Origin: Flectobacillus rivi
GTDB lineage: Bacteria > Bacteroidota > Bacteroidia > Cytophagales > Spirosomataceae
Direction of reading: 5' to 3'
Length of the DNA stretch: 64,000 nt
Assembly (NCBI RefSeq): GCF_030056655.1
Contig: NZ_JASHIE010000002.1
Coordinates: 310,001-374,000, forward strand
Below are positions 55,686-64,000 of the stretch, one piece after another; positions within the stretch are counted from its first letter, which is position 1; the number at the start of each line of letters is the position of its first letter. Both the position numbers and the translations under genes were made by a program. The notes under the pieces were generated by a model that was given only the letters and a program-made list of their open reading frames with translations, made no database searches and was not told the origin of the DNA.

Positions 55686-57137
55686 TCAATAATACATTAA
55701 CCTTAAAACACCAGAAATATTCTTAGCAACTTTCAAAGTTTGTCTTGTATAACCATATTCGTTGTCGTACCAAACATAAAGCACTACACTTTTTCCATCT
55801 TTCGAAACAATCGTCGCTCGACTATCATACACCGATGGGCTTGGACTTCCGATAATATCTGAAGAAACCAGTTCATCCGACATGGAGTACTGGATTTGTT
55901 CCACTAAATCTCCTTTTAAAGAAGCTTTACGAATGATTTCATTTACCTCCTCTTTTGTAACAGTGCGCCCTACTTGTAAATTAAGAACCGCCAAAGAACC
56001 ATTTGGTGTTGGCACACGAATAGCATTACCTGTTAGTTTACCTGCTAACTCAGGAATCACTTTGGCAACTGCTTTGTCGGCACCAGTTTCGGTAATGACC
56101 AAATTTTGTGCTGCCGAACGACCTCTTCTTGACTTTGGATGATAATTATCCAACAGATTTTGGTCATTGGTATAAGAGTGAACCGTTTCGATATGTCCTC
56201 TTTCTATTCCTAATTCTTGATGAATAACCGACAAAATCGGAACGATGGCATTTGTGGTACATGAAGCAGCCGAAAATATATTTTCACCTTCTTCATACGA
56301 CAAATTATTGACCCCAGCTACAATATTCGGAATATCGCCTTTGCCTGGTGCTGTCAACAATACTTTGCTAACTCCTTTTGCCAGCAGGTGTTTACTCAAT
56401 CCCTCTCGATCTCGTTTTACACCCGTATTATCAATCACCAACGCATCATCAATATCATATTGTGTATAATCAATCGACTCAGGCGAAGAGGCGTTAATCA
56501 TTTGTACACGTTGTCCATTGATAATCAGGCATCTATTTTCTTCGTCAACGGCAACTGTTCCAGCAAATGGACCATAAATAGAGTCATTTCTGAGCAAATC
56601 AGCACGTTTGTAAATATCTTCCGCCGAACGGTCACGGGTTACGATGGCTCTCAAACGCAATTGTTCACCTTTTCCTGCCATACTTACCAACATGCGTGCC
56701 GCCAAACGTCCGATACGTCCAAAACCATACAAAACCACATCCTTGGGCGTCAAACAAAGTCTATCTTTTCCAATAAAATCGCCCAACTTAGTTACGACAA
56801 ATTGCTTGGCATTATCGTATAATACAGATTCTTGCAACCACTCACTTCCCAAACGTCCCATATCTATTCGTGATGGCGAAATCTCAATCTCATGAATAGC
56901 TTGTGCTAATTCTAATGTTACTTGTACTGTAATAGGCTGACCAATAAAATTTTGTGCGTAATCATGTAAACTTAACAAGCCCGAAGAGCTCACATCAAAC
57001 ATTTGGTTTCTAAAAAGAAGAAGTTCTACCGATTTTTCAAACCAAAGTTTACCCACCACATTTACCAACTCTAAGGCTGCTTTTTCATCTTCAATCCAAT
57101 GACTCAGTTCTTGCTCATAAATAGATTCTTGTATCAT
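55686..57137 (-). CDS. gap: Glyceraldehyde-3-phosphate dehydrogenase (long form)
   Basis: 483 aa, about 150 more than the classic 330-340 aa enzyme. The extra N-terminal region (residues about 1-125; ELSHWIEDEKAALELVN, HDYAQNFIGQPITVQVTL) is characteristic of the long GAPDH branch of Bacteroidota and some actinobacteria. NAD-binding motif YGFGRIGRLAARMLVS, catalytic Cys in FSAASCTTNAIVPIL, substrate-site SLKGDLVEQIQYS and C-terminal WYDNEYGYTRQTLK. Catalyses the phosphorylating oxidation of G3P. Preceded on its strand by the -7 box TACTTTTG and an inverted repeat. Confidence 0.94.
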   Translation of the reverse strand: MIQESIYEQELSHWIEDEKAALELVNVVGKLWFEKSVELLLFRNQMFDVSSSGLLSLHDYAQNFIGQPITVQVTLELAQAIHEIEISPSRIDMGRLGSEWLQESVLYDNAKQFVVTKLGDFIGKDRLCLTPKDVVLYGFGRIGRLAARMLVSMAGKGEQLRLRAIVTRDRSAEDIYKRADLLRNDSIYGPFAGTVAVDEENRCLIINGQRVQMINASSPESIDYTQYDIDDALVIDNTGVKRDREGLSKHLLAKGVSKVLLTAPGKGDIPNIVAGVNNLSYEEGENIFSAASCTTNAIVPILSVIHQELGIERGHIETVHSYTNDQNLLDNYHPKSRRGRSAAQNLVITETGADKAVAKVIPELAGKLTGNAIRVPTPNGSLAVLNLQVGRTVTKEEVNEIIRKASLKGDLVEQIQYSMSDELVSSDIIGSPSPSVYDSRATIVSKDGKSVVLYVWYDNEYGYTRQTLKVAKNISGVLRLMYY

Positions 57138-57704
57138 GATTTACTCGTTTCAAGGTTTGTTTTGTTATAAGAAAAGATTTGTGACAAATCTTGATACAAA
57201 AGTAAGATGGCGGAATATTAATTCTAAGCGAAATTTCGCTAAATATCTATAGGTATAAATACTGAGGATTTTTCGTTCATACCAAACTTACGCCATATCG
57301 AATAGATTGGATGTATAAAGTCCTCCTGAATGTTTAATTTTTTATTAAAATCCTGCTAAATTTTATTTAAACGCCATTTTTCAAGAAAACTCTTCACTAT
57401 CTTGACTTGTTGTAGGTTGTAAATCCTTTATTTCAAATCATTTAGCCGTGTAGAGAAAGACAAAATACTCTTTATTTCTCTGAAAAGATTTTTTAGAACA
57501 TTCTACAAAAAGTCCTAAATCTTGTTACCTTTGCAACAGCAACCTCAAACAGGCTTTAGGCCACAGATGCCCATGATTTTCTAATATTTAGTCCCTACGC
57601 GGTACTTTATTTTCCCCTCCCATTTTCCTAGTCAAAAACTAGGCTTTTTCTCTTTGGAGAAAGATATATCATTTTACCATTATCTTGTCGTATCGTAATT
57701 TTCA
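57138..57704. promoter_or_regulatory. Divergent gapdh-MATE regulatory region
   Basis: 567 bp. For gapdh (minus): TACTTTTG at 57197-57204 as the -7 box and a perfect palindrome AGCGAAATTTCGCT at 57227-57240, upstream of it. For the MATE gene (plus): TTACCTTTGCAAC with -7 box TACCTTTGC near 57527-57536, then a leader of about 170 nt with a hairpin CCTAGT-CAAAA-ACTAGG followed by CTTTTTC (57627-57655). No gene in the stretch. Confidence 0.5.
57627..57655 (+). terminator. Leader attenuator-like hairpin upstream of the MATE gene
   Basis: A 6-bp stem CCTAGT / ACTAGG with a 5-nt loop and CTTTTTCTCTTT directly after it. It stands in the leader of the MATE gene, after the promoter, so it may attenuate transcription. 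The short stem makes it uncertain. Confidence 0.4.
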
Positions 57705-59078
57705 ATGAAAAAATACATTGAACTATTCCTCGAAGCTATTCGTGGAGAAGAACAGAGTTATACTCAAATGAGCATCAATCGTGCGATTTTTCTTTTATCT
57801 ATTCCTATGATATTAGAAATGATCGGAGAATCCCTCTTCGCGATTGTGGATGCCTTTTTTGTATCTAAAATTAGCATTGACGCCATCGCTACCGTTGGTT
57901 TGACCGAATCGGTACTTACCCTGATTTATTCGGTTGCCATTGGTCTTAGTTCGGCAGCTACTGCCATTGTTTCACGCCGAACAGGTGAAGGAAACCCCGA
58001 AGCGGCCGCTCATGCCGTTTCACAAGTAATTCTTATTTCCTTGGTTTTATCAGCACTCGTTGGCATCCCTGGGGCAATTTTTGCCGAACAAATTCTCGCA
58101 CTTATGGGAGGCGAACCTCATTTGATTGAACAAGGAGCCTTGTTTACTCGCTTGATGTTTATTAGTAGTCCTGCTGTAATTTTACTTTACACACTCAGCG
58201 GTGCATTGCGTGGTGCTGGAGACGCCTCTACGGCGATGCGCTCGATTATTTTGGCCAATATCATCAACATGGCACTCGATGCTGTATTGATTATGGGGTT
58301 AAAATTTGGAGTTGAAGGCGCAGCTATTGCCACTACTACAGGTAGAACTATTGGCGTATTGTACCAATTATATTCTTTACAAAAAGGTCAAGGTAATCTC
58401 CGTCTGGAATTGAGATTACTCAAACCAGACTGGGCTGTCCTCAAAAACTTGATTGCTATTGGTTCGGGTGGTACAGGGCAATTCTTGATTCAGTCGGCAA
58501 GTTGGATTTTCTTAACAAGAATTATTTCAAGTTTCGGAAGCGACGCCGTTGCGGGTTACACTATTGCTATTCGTATTATCGTGTTTACGATTTTGCCAGC
58601 TTGGGGAATGGCGAATGCCGCCGCCACCTTGATGGGACAAAATTTGGGAGCAAATCAGCCTGACCGTGCCGAGAAATCTGTTTGGAAAACTGCTTTTTAC
58701 AATATGATATTTCTATTGTTGGTAGGCTTATTGTTTTTAGGTTTTGCAGAAAACTTCATTTCGATTTTCAACAATAATCCCAAAGTGGTAGAAGTAGGCG
58801 TGTTGTGCTTACAAATCATGAGTGCAGGCTATCTCTTTTTCGGCTATGGCATGGTCATCGGACAGGCGCTCAATGGTGCTGGCGATACTCGAACCCCAAC
58901 GATTATGAACTTTATTTGTTTCTGGCTTATCGAAATCCCTTTGGCTTATCTGATGGCGCAATACTGGCATTGGGGACCGCTTGGGGTATTCTTATCCATC
59001 GCCATTGCCGAGTCTATTTTGGCATTGATGGGTATTTATTTCTTCAAAAAAGGGCGCTGGAGAACTATGAAGGTATAA
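57705..59078 (+). CDS. MATE-family efflux transporter
   Basis: 457 aa, 12 TM helices in two halves. The N-lobe has SIPMILEMIGESLFAIVDAFFVSKI and IATVGLTESVLTLIYSVAIGL, and the C-lobe has PAWGMANAAATLMGQNLGANQPDRAEKSVW. Exports drugs or metabolites in exchange for Na+ or H+. The N-terminal MKKYIELFLEAIRGEEQSYTQ is an amphipathic extension. Single gene with a long leader carrying an attenuator-like hairpin. Substrate unknown. Confidence 0.92.
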   Translation: MKKYIELFLEAIRGEEQSYTQMSINRAIFLLSIPMILEMIGESLFAIVDAFFVSKISIDAIATVGLTESVLTLIYSVAIGLSSAATAIVSRRTGEGNPEAAAHAVSQVILISLVLSALVGIPGAIFAEQILALMGGEPHLIEQGALFTRLMFISSPAVILLYTLSGALRGAGDASTAMRSIILANIINMALDAVLIMGLKFGVEGAAIATTTGRTIGVLYQLYSLQKGQGNLRLELRLLKPDWAVLKNLIAIGSGGTGQFLIQSASWIFLTRIISSFGSDAVAGYTIAIRIIVFTILPAWGMANAAATLMGQNLGANQPDRAEKSVWKTAFYNMIFLLLVGLLFLGFAENFISIFNNNPKVVEVGVLCLQIMSAGYLFFGYGMVIGQALNGAGDTRTPTIMNFICFWLIEIPLAYLMAQYWHWGPLGVFLSIAIAESILALMGIYFFKKGRWRTMKV

Positions 59079-59117
59079 ATTGAGTGAATGAGTGATTTTT
59101 TAGGAAGGAATTTATTT

Positions 59118-59250
59118 GTAGAGACGCAATGCTTTGCGTCTAAAGAGGTATCTTTCTGAAATATAGTATCAAAAAAGGGGTTGGAATTTATTTTCCGACC
59201 CCTTTTTTGATATGTGACTCAGTCTTAGACGCAAAATATTGCGTCTCTAC
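59118..59250. repeat. Nested GAGACGC palindrome around a terminator
   Basis: Outer arms GTAGAGACGCAATG... (59118-59143) and ...ATTGCGTCTCTAC (59225-59250) enclose a central terminator at 59169-59210. The same combination of hairpin and terminator stands at 11617-11712, with only the left outer arm. Confidence 0.65.
59169..59210. terminator. Bidirectional terminator
   Basis: TCAAAAAAGGGGT / ACCCCTTTTTTGA (13 bp) with a 16-nt loop. Between the MATE gene (plus) and the ankyrin gene (minus); usable from both sides. Confidence 0.85.
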
Positions 59251-59301
59251 TGAAGGCATACAATTTTTTACAATAATGACTCATGTGTGTTAAACTCTAT
59301 T

Positions 59302-59817
59302 TTACTTCAAAAGCTCCGCTATTTCAGTATTTTCTTGCATCAACGCATTTTTGAGAGGAGTATTTCCAAAACGATCTTGGAGTTGCTTGTTGGCTCCCAC
59401 CTGCAATAATATTTTGACTAAAGAAAGGTGCCCAAACGTGGCTGCAAAACTCAACGCTGTAGCACCGTTTCCATTCTGAATATTAGGGTTCGCCTTGTTT
59501 TCTAATAACAATTGTGCGATTTCGGTATATCCTTTAAAACTAGCCCCCATTAAGGCAGTATTGCCAGAGGCATCTGCTATATTGGGATTTGCCCCTTTCT
59601 CTAATAAAAATTTCACCACTTCTACTTGTTGATTATACACTGCCAAAATCAATGGTGTAAAGCCTTTATGATCTTGAGTATCGACAGAAACCCCTTGCTT
59701 TAACAGAGATTCTACCATTGTTTTATCGCCTTCACGACAAGCATTCCAAATAGATTGCTGTGCTTGAGTTGTATGTATGATGAGAGTGAAACACAATACA
59801 AAAAGGATATTTTTCAT
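59302..59817 (-). CDS. Secreted ankyrin-repeat protein
   Basis: 171 aa. Signal peptide NILFVLCFTLIIHTTQA. Four to five ankyrin repeats: GDKTMVESLLKQGVSVD, HKGFTPLILAVYNQQVEVVK, SGNTALMGASFKGYTEIA, NGATALSFAATFGHLSLV, FGNTPLKNALMQENTEIA. Periplasmic protein-binding scaffold. It starts 12 bp after the hemA stop and is surely co-transcribed with it. The catalase with signal peptide lies upstream of hemA. In Pseudomonas (ankB/katB) and Campylobacter ankyrin proteins serve catalases, so a catalase-assisting role is likely; the hemA gene between them fits haem supply. Confidence 0.87.
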   Translation of the reverse strand: MKNILFVLCFTLIIHTTQAQQSIWNACREGDKTMVESLLKQGVSVDTQDHKGFTPLILAVYNQQVEVVKFLLEKGANPNIADASGNTALMGASFKGYTEIAQLLLENKANPNIQNGNGATALSFAATFGHLSLVKILLQVGANKQLQDRFGNTPLKNALMQENTEIAELLK

Positions 59818-59829
59818 AATATTAAAAGC

Positions 59830-61029
59830 CTAAAAGTGGTAAATATTGTTGAGTTGTTGAACCGATGATACAGATTCTGGCAAATTCATCCTTTTGAGAC
59901 TTACAGCTGGTGTTTTAAGCAATGAAGCCACAATAGAATCAATAACTCCTTCTGGTAGCTCTTGGTGATGCTGTTGTAGTTTTTCTTGAATAGTAGACTT
60001 ATAATGTTGTTTCAAGGAAGCCAAAAACTGATTGATAGGTAATGAATCATGCCATTTCATAAATTGTGCTAACTCTTGTCCAATAATAGTTTGAACGTCG
60101 CTAACGGCGGCTTGGCTTTCGGCCTTGTTTACCTGAATTTTTTCGACCAAAGTATCTATATTGATCAATTGTACGGCTTGGCTTATAGAATCAGACAACG
60201 AGATACTCGCAGGAACAGCCAAATCAATCAATACTTTAGGGAAATGAGCTTTGGTAAAAAAGTGATCCTGAATTAAATCCTTTACGCCAATACTTGAAAT
60301 TACCACCTCAAAATCTGAAAAATACTGAGGTATTTCTGAAAAAGGAAGATAACAATAAGACTCCTTTAACTTAGCAAGCGTTTGGGCTTTTTCGATAGTG
60401 CGATTGGCTATCACAACGTTTTCAAAACCTTGTGACACCAAATATTTGACCACATCTTTGGCGATTTCTCCCGCTCCCAATAGCAAAACCTTTGCTTGTT
60501 TGCCTACAAGTCTTCTGGTGTGCTCCACAGCCAAATAACTAGTAGATTGTGAACCTCTCAAAAATGCTGTTTCATTGCTCGTACGTTTAAAAGCACGAAA
60601 AACCTGTTGAAACAGTCGTTCAAATACACCCGAAACAAGCCCCATGCTTTGACTCTGTAAATAAGCACTTTTGACTTGCTGAATAATTTGTTTATCACCC
60701 AAAACCATCGAATGTAATCCTGTAGCCACTTCCATAATGTACCGAGCTGACTCATGAGTTGATTCAATGATTTTAAGTAAATGTCCACTAATCCATACAT
60801 TTTTGAAAGTCAACATCTGTTCAATCATGTCTTTTGCTGTTGTCGTTTCTGACTCAAAATACAATTCAGTGCGGTTACAAGTCGACAGAAGCACCAAGGA
60901 TTTTACATCTTCATGTGCTTGAAAACTTGATAAAAAGGTTTGCACCTCCTCCTCCGAGAATTGTAATTGTCCACGAACTGCAACATCAGCAGTTTTGTAT
61001 GAAAGCGAAATGACTTTGATAGATTGCAT
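59830..61029 (-). CDS. hemA: Glutamyl-tRNA reductase
   Basis: 399 aa from the ATG at 61029. The reading frame is open to 61128, but the canonical GluTR N-terminus is MQSIKVISLSYKTADVAVRGQ. Catalytic Cys in LVLLSTCNRTELYF, SAYLQSQSMGL, the NADPH-binding Rossmann LLLGAGEIAKDVVKYL, NRTIEKAQTLAKLK and ISSIGVKDL. First committed step of tetrapyrrole synthesis from Glu-tRNA. Directly upstream of the ankyrin gene (12 bp) and downstream of the catalase. The upstream leader overlaps 100 bp of in-frame coding potential, which may reflect a longer start. Confidence 0.94.
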   Translation of the reverse strand: MQSIKVISLSYKTADVAVRGQLQFSEEEVQTFLSSFQAHEDVKSLVLLSTCNRTELYFESETTTAKDMIEQMLTFKNVWISGHLLKIIESTHESARYIMEVATGLHSMVLGDKQIIQQVKSAYLQSQSMGLVSGVFERLFQQVFRAFKRTSNETAFLRGSQSTSYLAVEHTRRLVGKQAKVLLLGAGEIAKDVVKYLVSQGFENVVIANRTIEKAQTLAKLKESYCYLPFSEIPQYFSDFEVVISSIGVKDLIQDHFFTKAHFPKVLIDLAVPASISLSDSISQAVQLINIDTLVEKIQVNKAESQAAVSDVQTIIGQELAQFMKWHDSLPINQFLASLKQHYKSTIQEKLQQHHQELPEGVIDSIVASLLKTPAVSLKRMNLPESVSSVQQLNNIYHF

Positions 61030-61223
61030 GGTTTGATGGATCATTTTAGGCAAGGGTGATAAGGTTACAGGCATTAGTATTCGTTTGAATGATACCTTTG
61101 TTTCCATTTGCAAAATATCATTCTTCATCCTGCCCGATGTTGTTTGATATTGAGTAAAGGAAAACTACAGTTACCCATAAAAGACTACTCATGCCTATTG
61201 CCTTTTTGCCTAATTACTGTAAA

Positions 61224-62747
61224 TTATTTTCTAAACAACGCTTCAACTTCCTCACGACTAAAGTTTAGGGCTTTTGCCAAACGAGTACCATAATCAGCAT
61301 CTGCTAGGTAGAAATAGCCAACCATTTTGCGAGCTACATCCTTGTTTTTCACAGCAGCCAAATCTCCAGATAAGTTTTTAATCAAACTCGCCTTATCTGT
61401 TTCTGACAACGAGCGATAAAAATCTCCTGCTTGTTTGAAATCATTCGGCTTTGTGATTTTTTGCTGAACTGTAGTCACATTGGTAAACTTAGAAACTGAA
61501 TATTTGTATTGTGCATTGTCAGCCAGAGCATCAGCCGAAACACTTGGCTGATAGTTCACATCAGAAGTTTTGTGGCGATTGCTAAAAGCACCGTCTTGGT
61601 TGTAGGTATTCACAGCCACTTTTGGAGCATTAACAGGAAGCTGTTGAAAATTGCCTCCGATGCGGTGACGTTGCGTATCGGTGTAAGAAAATAAGCGACC
61701 TTGCAAAAGTTTATCTTCAGATGGCTCTATGCCTGGTACCAAATTGGCAGGAGCAAAAGCCGACTGCTCAACCTCTTCAAAGAAATTATCGGGTACACGG
61801 TTTAAAGTCATTTTACCAACCTTTGTCAATGGAGCAATCGACTCAGGCCAAACTTTTGTTACATCAAGCGGGTTAAAATCAAATTTGTCTAAATCTTCTG
61901 GTTTTAAAATTTGTACATATAAATCCCAAGACGGGAAGTTTCCTTTTTTAATATTGTCATACAAATCTACCGTAGCATGCTGAAAATCTTGGGCTTGTAC
62001 TTTGGCAGCTTCATCAGCAGTAAGGTTTTTTACACCCTGATTCGTTTTCCAAGTATATTTTACATAACTCACTTCGCCTGCTTCATTTACCCATTTGAAT
62101 GCATGTACACTCGACCCATCCATTTGACGGTAATTAGCAGGAATACCGAAATCAGAATAAACGCGTGTCAACATGTGTGTTCCTTCTGGAATATGCGAGA
62201 AGAAATCAAACACACGGTTAGGATCTTGCTTATTGTAAATAGGTGACGGCTTGAAAGCATGCACCATATCAGGAAATTTGATGGCATCGCGAATAAAAAA
62301 TACGGGAAGGTTATTCCCTACGATATCATAATTTCCTTGCTCAGTATAAAACTTCGTCGCAAAACCACGAGGGTCACGTAACGTTTCTGGTGAACCATTT
62401 CCGTGAACTACTGTCGAAAAACGAACAAATACAGGCGTTTTTTTACCCTTAGCAGCAAACAAAGCCGCTTTGGTATATTTTGAAAATTCACCTTCTGAAA
62501 CAAACTCACCATAAGCCCCAGCACCACGTGCATGTACCACACGCTCAGGAATACGCTCACGGTCGAACGAGGCTAGTTTTTCAATCAAATGAATGTCTTC
62601 TAGCAATACTTGTCCATTTTGTCCAATTGTTTTAGAGTTTTGATTATCTCCAACTGGAGAGCCATTATTAGTAGTTAGGGGAGTTTGTGCAACTGCGACA
62701 GTCGATGATAATAAGGCTAAAGCAGCAATTTTTAAGGATATATTCAT
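61224..62747 (-). CDS. Secreted monofunctional haem catalase
   Basis: 507 aa from the ATG at 62747; an in-frame ATG 13 codons upstream (62786) is less likely. Signal peptide ISLKIAALALLSSTVAVA, so the protein is periplasmic. Catalytic His in RVVHARGAGAYGEF, the distal Asn in NYDIVGNNLPVFFIRD, proximal haem Tyr in GRLFSYTDTQRHRIG. Small-subunit catalase length (no C-terminal flavodoxin domain). Decomposes hydrogen peroxide. Its upstream region carries OxyR-like dyads. Stands above hemA and the ankyrin gene on the same strand. Confidence 0.95.
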   Translation of the reverse strand: MNISLKIAALALLSSTVAVAQTPLTTNNGSPVGDNQNSKTIGQNGQVLLEDIHLIEKLASFDRERIPERVVHARGAGAYGEFVSEGEFSKYTKAALFAAKGKKTPVFVRFSTVVHGNGSPETLRDPRGFATKFYTEQGNYDIVGNNLPVFFIRDAIKFPDMVHAFKPSPIYNKQDPNRVFDFFSHIPEGTHMLTRVYSDFGIPANYRQMDGSSVHAFKWVNEAGEVSYVKYTWKTNQGVKNLTADEAAKVQAQDFQHATVDLYDNIKKGNFPSWDLYVQILKPEDLDKFDFNPLDVTKVWPESIAPLTKVGKMTLNRVPDNFFEEVEQSAFAPANLVPGIEPSEDKLLQGRLFSYTDTQRHRIGGNFQQLPVNAPKVAVNTYNQDGAFSNRHKTSDVNYQPSVSADALADNAQYKYSVSKFTNVTTVQQKITKPNDFKQAGDFYRSLSETDKASLIKNLSGDLAAVKNKDVARKMVGYFYLADADYGTRLAKALNFSREEVEALFRK

Positions 62748-62835
62748 GTGTTTGTTAATAACTGTTATGTTATGTTTACATGACAAAATTGCTGTTTTGA
62801 AAACTATAAGTCAAATTGATATTTTATATGAAGAT

Positions 62836-62892
62836 ATAGATTTTAATTATATATTATATCTATAGAAATTCCAAACCATAGATATAGTCTAT
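62836..62892. promoter_or_regulatory. OxyR-like dyads upstream of the catalase gene
   Basis: ATAGATATAGTCTAT (62878-62892) fits the OxyR half-pattern ATAG-n-T-nnn-A-n-CTAT at all but one defined base. A second inverted pair, TATAGAT (62835-62841) / ATCTATA (62858-62864), lies about 14 bp away, so the spacing is not the classic one. Region is very AT-rich, and the fit could be chance. Confidence 0.35.
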
Positions 62893-62984
62893 ATTACAGG
62901 CATTTACAACTTGTTTTATTTTTGTAAAAAAAGGTCATTTATTAACAGATTTCAGGAGTAAATCATAAAAATAAAATACCTGTA

Positions 62985-63046
62985 AAATAAAAAAGCCATA
63001 GATACGTCAGTAAACTAACTCAATTGAGTACTGTCGTATCTATGGC
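62985..63046 (-). terminator. Terminator of the tryptophanase gene
   Basis: GCCATAGATACG-TCAGTA and its complement TACTG-CGTATCTATGGC form an 18-bp stem (one mismatch) with a loop containing CTCAATTGAG. On the minus strand the stem is followed by TTTTTTATTTT. Confidence 0.8.
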
Positions 63047-63073
63047 GCTGATGAAAAAGGATGGTTTACGATG

Positions 63074-64000
63074 CTACTCTACAAAAGCAAATCGAGCAGT
63101 GAAATGTCGTAGCATTGGGGCTTCATAAGTCAATTTTACGCCTCTAAGTTTTTCTCTTTCTTGAAAAACCTCAATAATCACCTCAGCTACATAGTCTATA
63201 TGACTTTGGGTATATACACGACGAGGAATCGCCAAACGCACTAATTCCATCGCAGCAGGCACAAGCTGTCCATTTTCATCATATTTACCAAACATCACAC
63301 TACCAATTTCACAAGCACGCACGCCACCTTTTTGGTACAATGCAATCGCTACAGACTGCCCTGGATATTGTTCTACTGGAATATGTGGACAAAAGGTTTT
63401 AGCATCTAAATAAATCGCATGACCGCCCGTTGGACGCATAAGTGGCACTCCAGCCTCGATTAATTTATCACCTAGATATTCGACACTACGAATACGATAA
63501 TGCAAATAATCTTCATCCAGAATTTCTTCTAAACCTTGTGCAATAGCCTCTAAATCACGACCAGCCAAACCTCCATAGGTGGGAAAACCTTCAGTCACAA
63601 TCAAAACATTGCGACATTGCATAGCCAAGTTTTCATTATTCATCGCCAAAAAACCTCCAATATTGACCAAAGCATCTTTTTTGGCACTCATGGTCATACC
63701 ATCGGCATAGCTAAACATTTCTTGGCAAATAGATAAGATACTTCTATCAGCATAGCCTTGTTCACGTTTTTTGATAAAATAGGCATTCTCTGCAAAACGA
63801 CAAGCATCTATAAACAAAGGCAATCCATATTGATCACATACTGCACGAACATCTTTGACATTTTGCATCGACACTGGCTGACCTCCGCCAGAGTTGTTTG
63901 TCACCGTAATCATCACCATTGGGATATGTTCGACGCCAGTGGCTTCGATAAATTCACGTAGTTTTTCTACGTCCATATTACCCTTAAAATCTGCAATAAC
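63074..64000 (-). CDS. tnaA: Tryptophanase (partial, N-terminus beyond window)
   Basis: The frame is open beyond base 64000: upstream codons read VIADFKGN before MDVEKL, so about 308 C-terminal residues are visible. Fold-type I PLP lyase: TNNSGGGQPVSM, the PLP-contacting DACRFAENAYFIKKREQGY, the PLP lysine in MTMSAKKDALVNIGGF, and RACEIGSVMFGKYD. EIGS is the tryptophanase form; tyrosine phenol-lyases have an ER pair at the position of their substrate Arg. It breaks tryptophan into indole, pyruvate and ammonia. Neighbour of the catalase gene but separated by a 327-bp gap containing its own terminator. Confidence 0.88.
   Translation of the reverse strand, partial: VIADFKGNMDVEKLREFIEATGVEHIPMVMITVTNNSGGGQPVSMQNVKDVRAVCDQYGLPLFIDACRFAENAYFIKKREQGYADRSILSICQEMFSYADGMTMSAKKDALVNIGGFLAMNNENLAMQCRNVLIVTEGFPTYGGLAGRDLEAIAQGLEEILDEDYLHYRIRSVEYLGDKLIEAGVPLMRPTGGHAIYLDAKTFCPHIPVEQYPGQSVAIALYQKGGVRACEIGSVMFGKYDENGQLVPAAMELVRLAIPRRVYTQSHIDYVAEVIIEVFQEREKLRGVKLTYEAPMLRHFTARFAFVE

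Noticed and set aside
61030..61128. N-terminal extension of HemA from 61128
   Set aside because: The extra 33 residues do not resemble GluTR N-termini, whereas the ATG at 61029 starts exactly at the family's beginning.

Overview
The window is AT-rich chromosomal DNA from a member of the Bacteroidota, most likely a free-living Cytophagales bacterium (Spirosomataceae-like, for example Flectobacillus or Arcicella; the genus is inference from gene content only). The evidence is two SusC/SusD pairs, a hybrid two-component sensor with an AraC-type output domain, gluconate dehydrogenase subunit-3 and GMC genes, MutS and YebC with Bacteroidota-style sequences, and TAnnTTTG-type -7 promoter boxes. I found no rRNA, tRNA, CRISPR array, transposase or phage gene.

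Layout. 1-439 is the N-terminal part of a DUF922-like secreted protein that has lost the metallopeptidase motif. 857-3526 is mutS. 3961-9525 is a czcCBA-type heavy-metal efflux operon (minus strand), with a small secreted protein upstream (10139-10501). 10860-11366 is a PH-like small protein. 11741-12499 is a DeoR-family regulator divergent from a long co-directional block (12747-30847). That block holds SusC/SusD, a GntP/DsdX-type permease, GH29 alpha-fucosidase, RidA, a D-serine-dehydratase/D-threonine-aldolase-like PLP enzyme, M19 dipeptidase, GH20 hexosaminidase, a GMC oxidoreductase with its subunit 3, and a beta-lactamase-fold serine hydrolase. It reads as a glycan utilisation locus fused to D-amino-acid or L,D-dipeptide catabolism. 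30990-36820 holds housekeeping and orphan genes: an M61-like protease, an NTF2-like protein, yebC, a DUF922 protein and a haem-binding protein. 37070-40643 holds fdhD and a YdeP-type molybdopterin oxidoreductase. 41156-43017 holds a papain-like protease with a repetitive acidic tail and a small conserved protein. 43456-55394 is a complete fructan utilisation locus: GH32, a periplasmic-binding-domain hybrid sensor, an MFS sugar porter, a PfkB fructokinase and SusC/SusD. 55686-59078 holds gapdh (minus) and a MATE exporter (plus). 59302-62747 (minus) groups a secreted catalase, hemA and a secreted ankyrin protein. 63074-64000 is a tryptophanase cut by the window end.

The intergenic regions carry several families of palindromic repeats: (i) a roughly 210-230 bp MITE-like element with terminal inverted repeats, four copies; (ii) a 168-170 bp nested palindrome, two copies; (iii) a GAGACGCAATG hairpin family, partly built around terminators; (iv) a roughly 50-60 bp AGTTTATAAACT / GTCCAAGACT family; (v) CCGAAATC hairpins. 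None carries a transposase.

The most informative regulatory signals are two. A dyad TACATT-N5-AATGTA, embedded in a 25-bp block shared by the GH32 and sugar-porter leaders, is a candidate operator of the fructan sensor. A set of TTTGCAA palindromes lies between deoR and susC, and the 10-bp core TTTTGCAAAA recurs upstream of the GMC gene.
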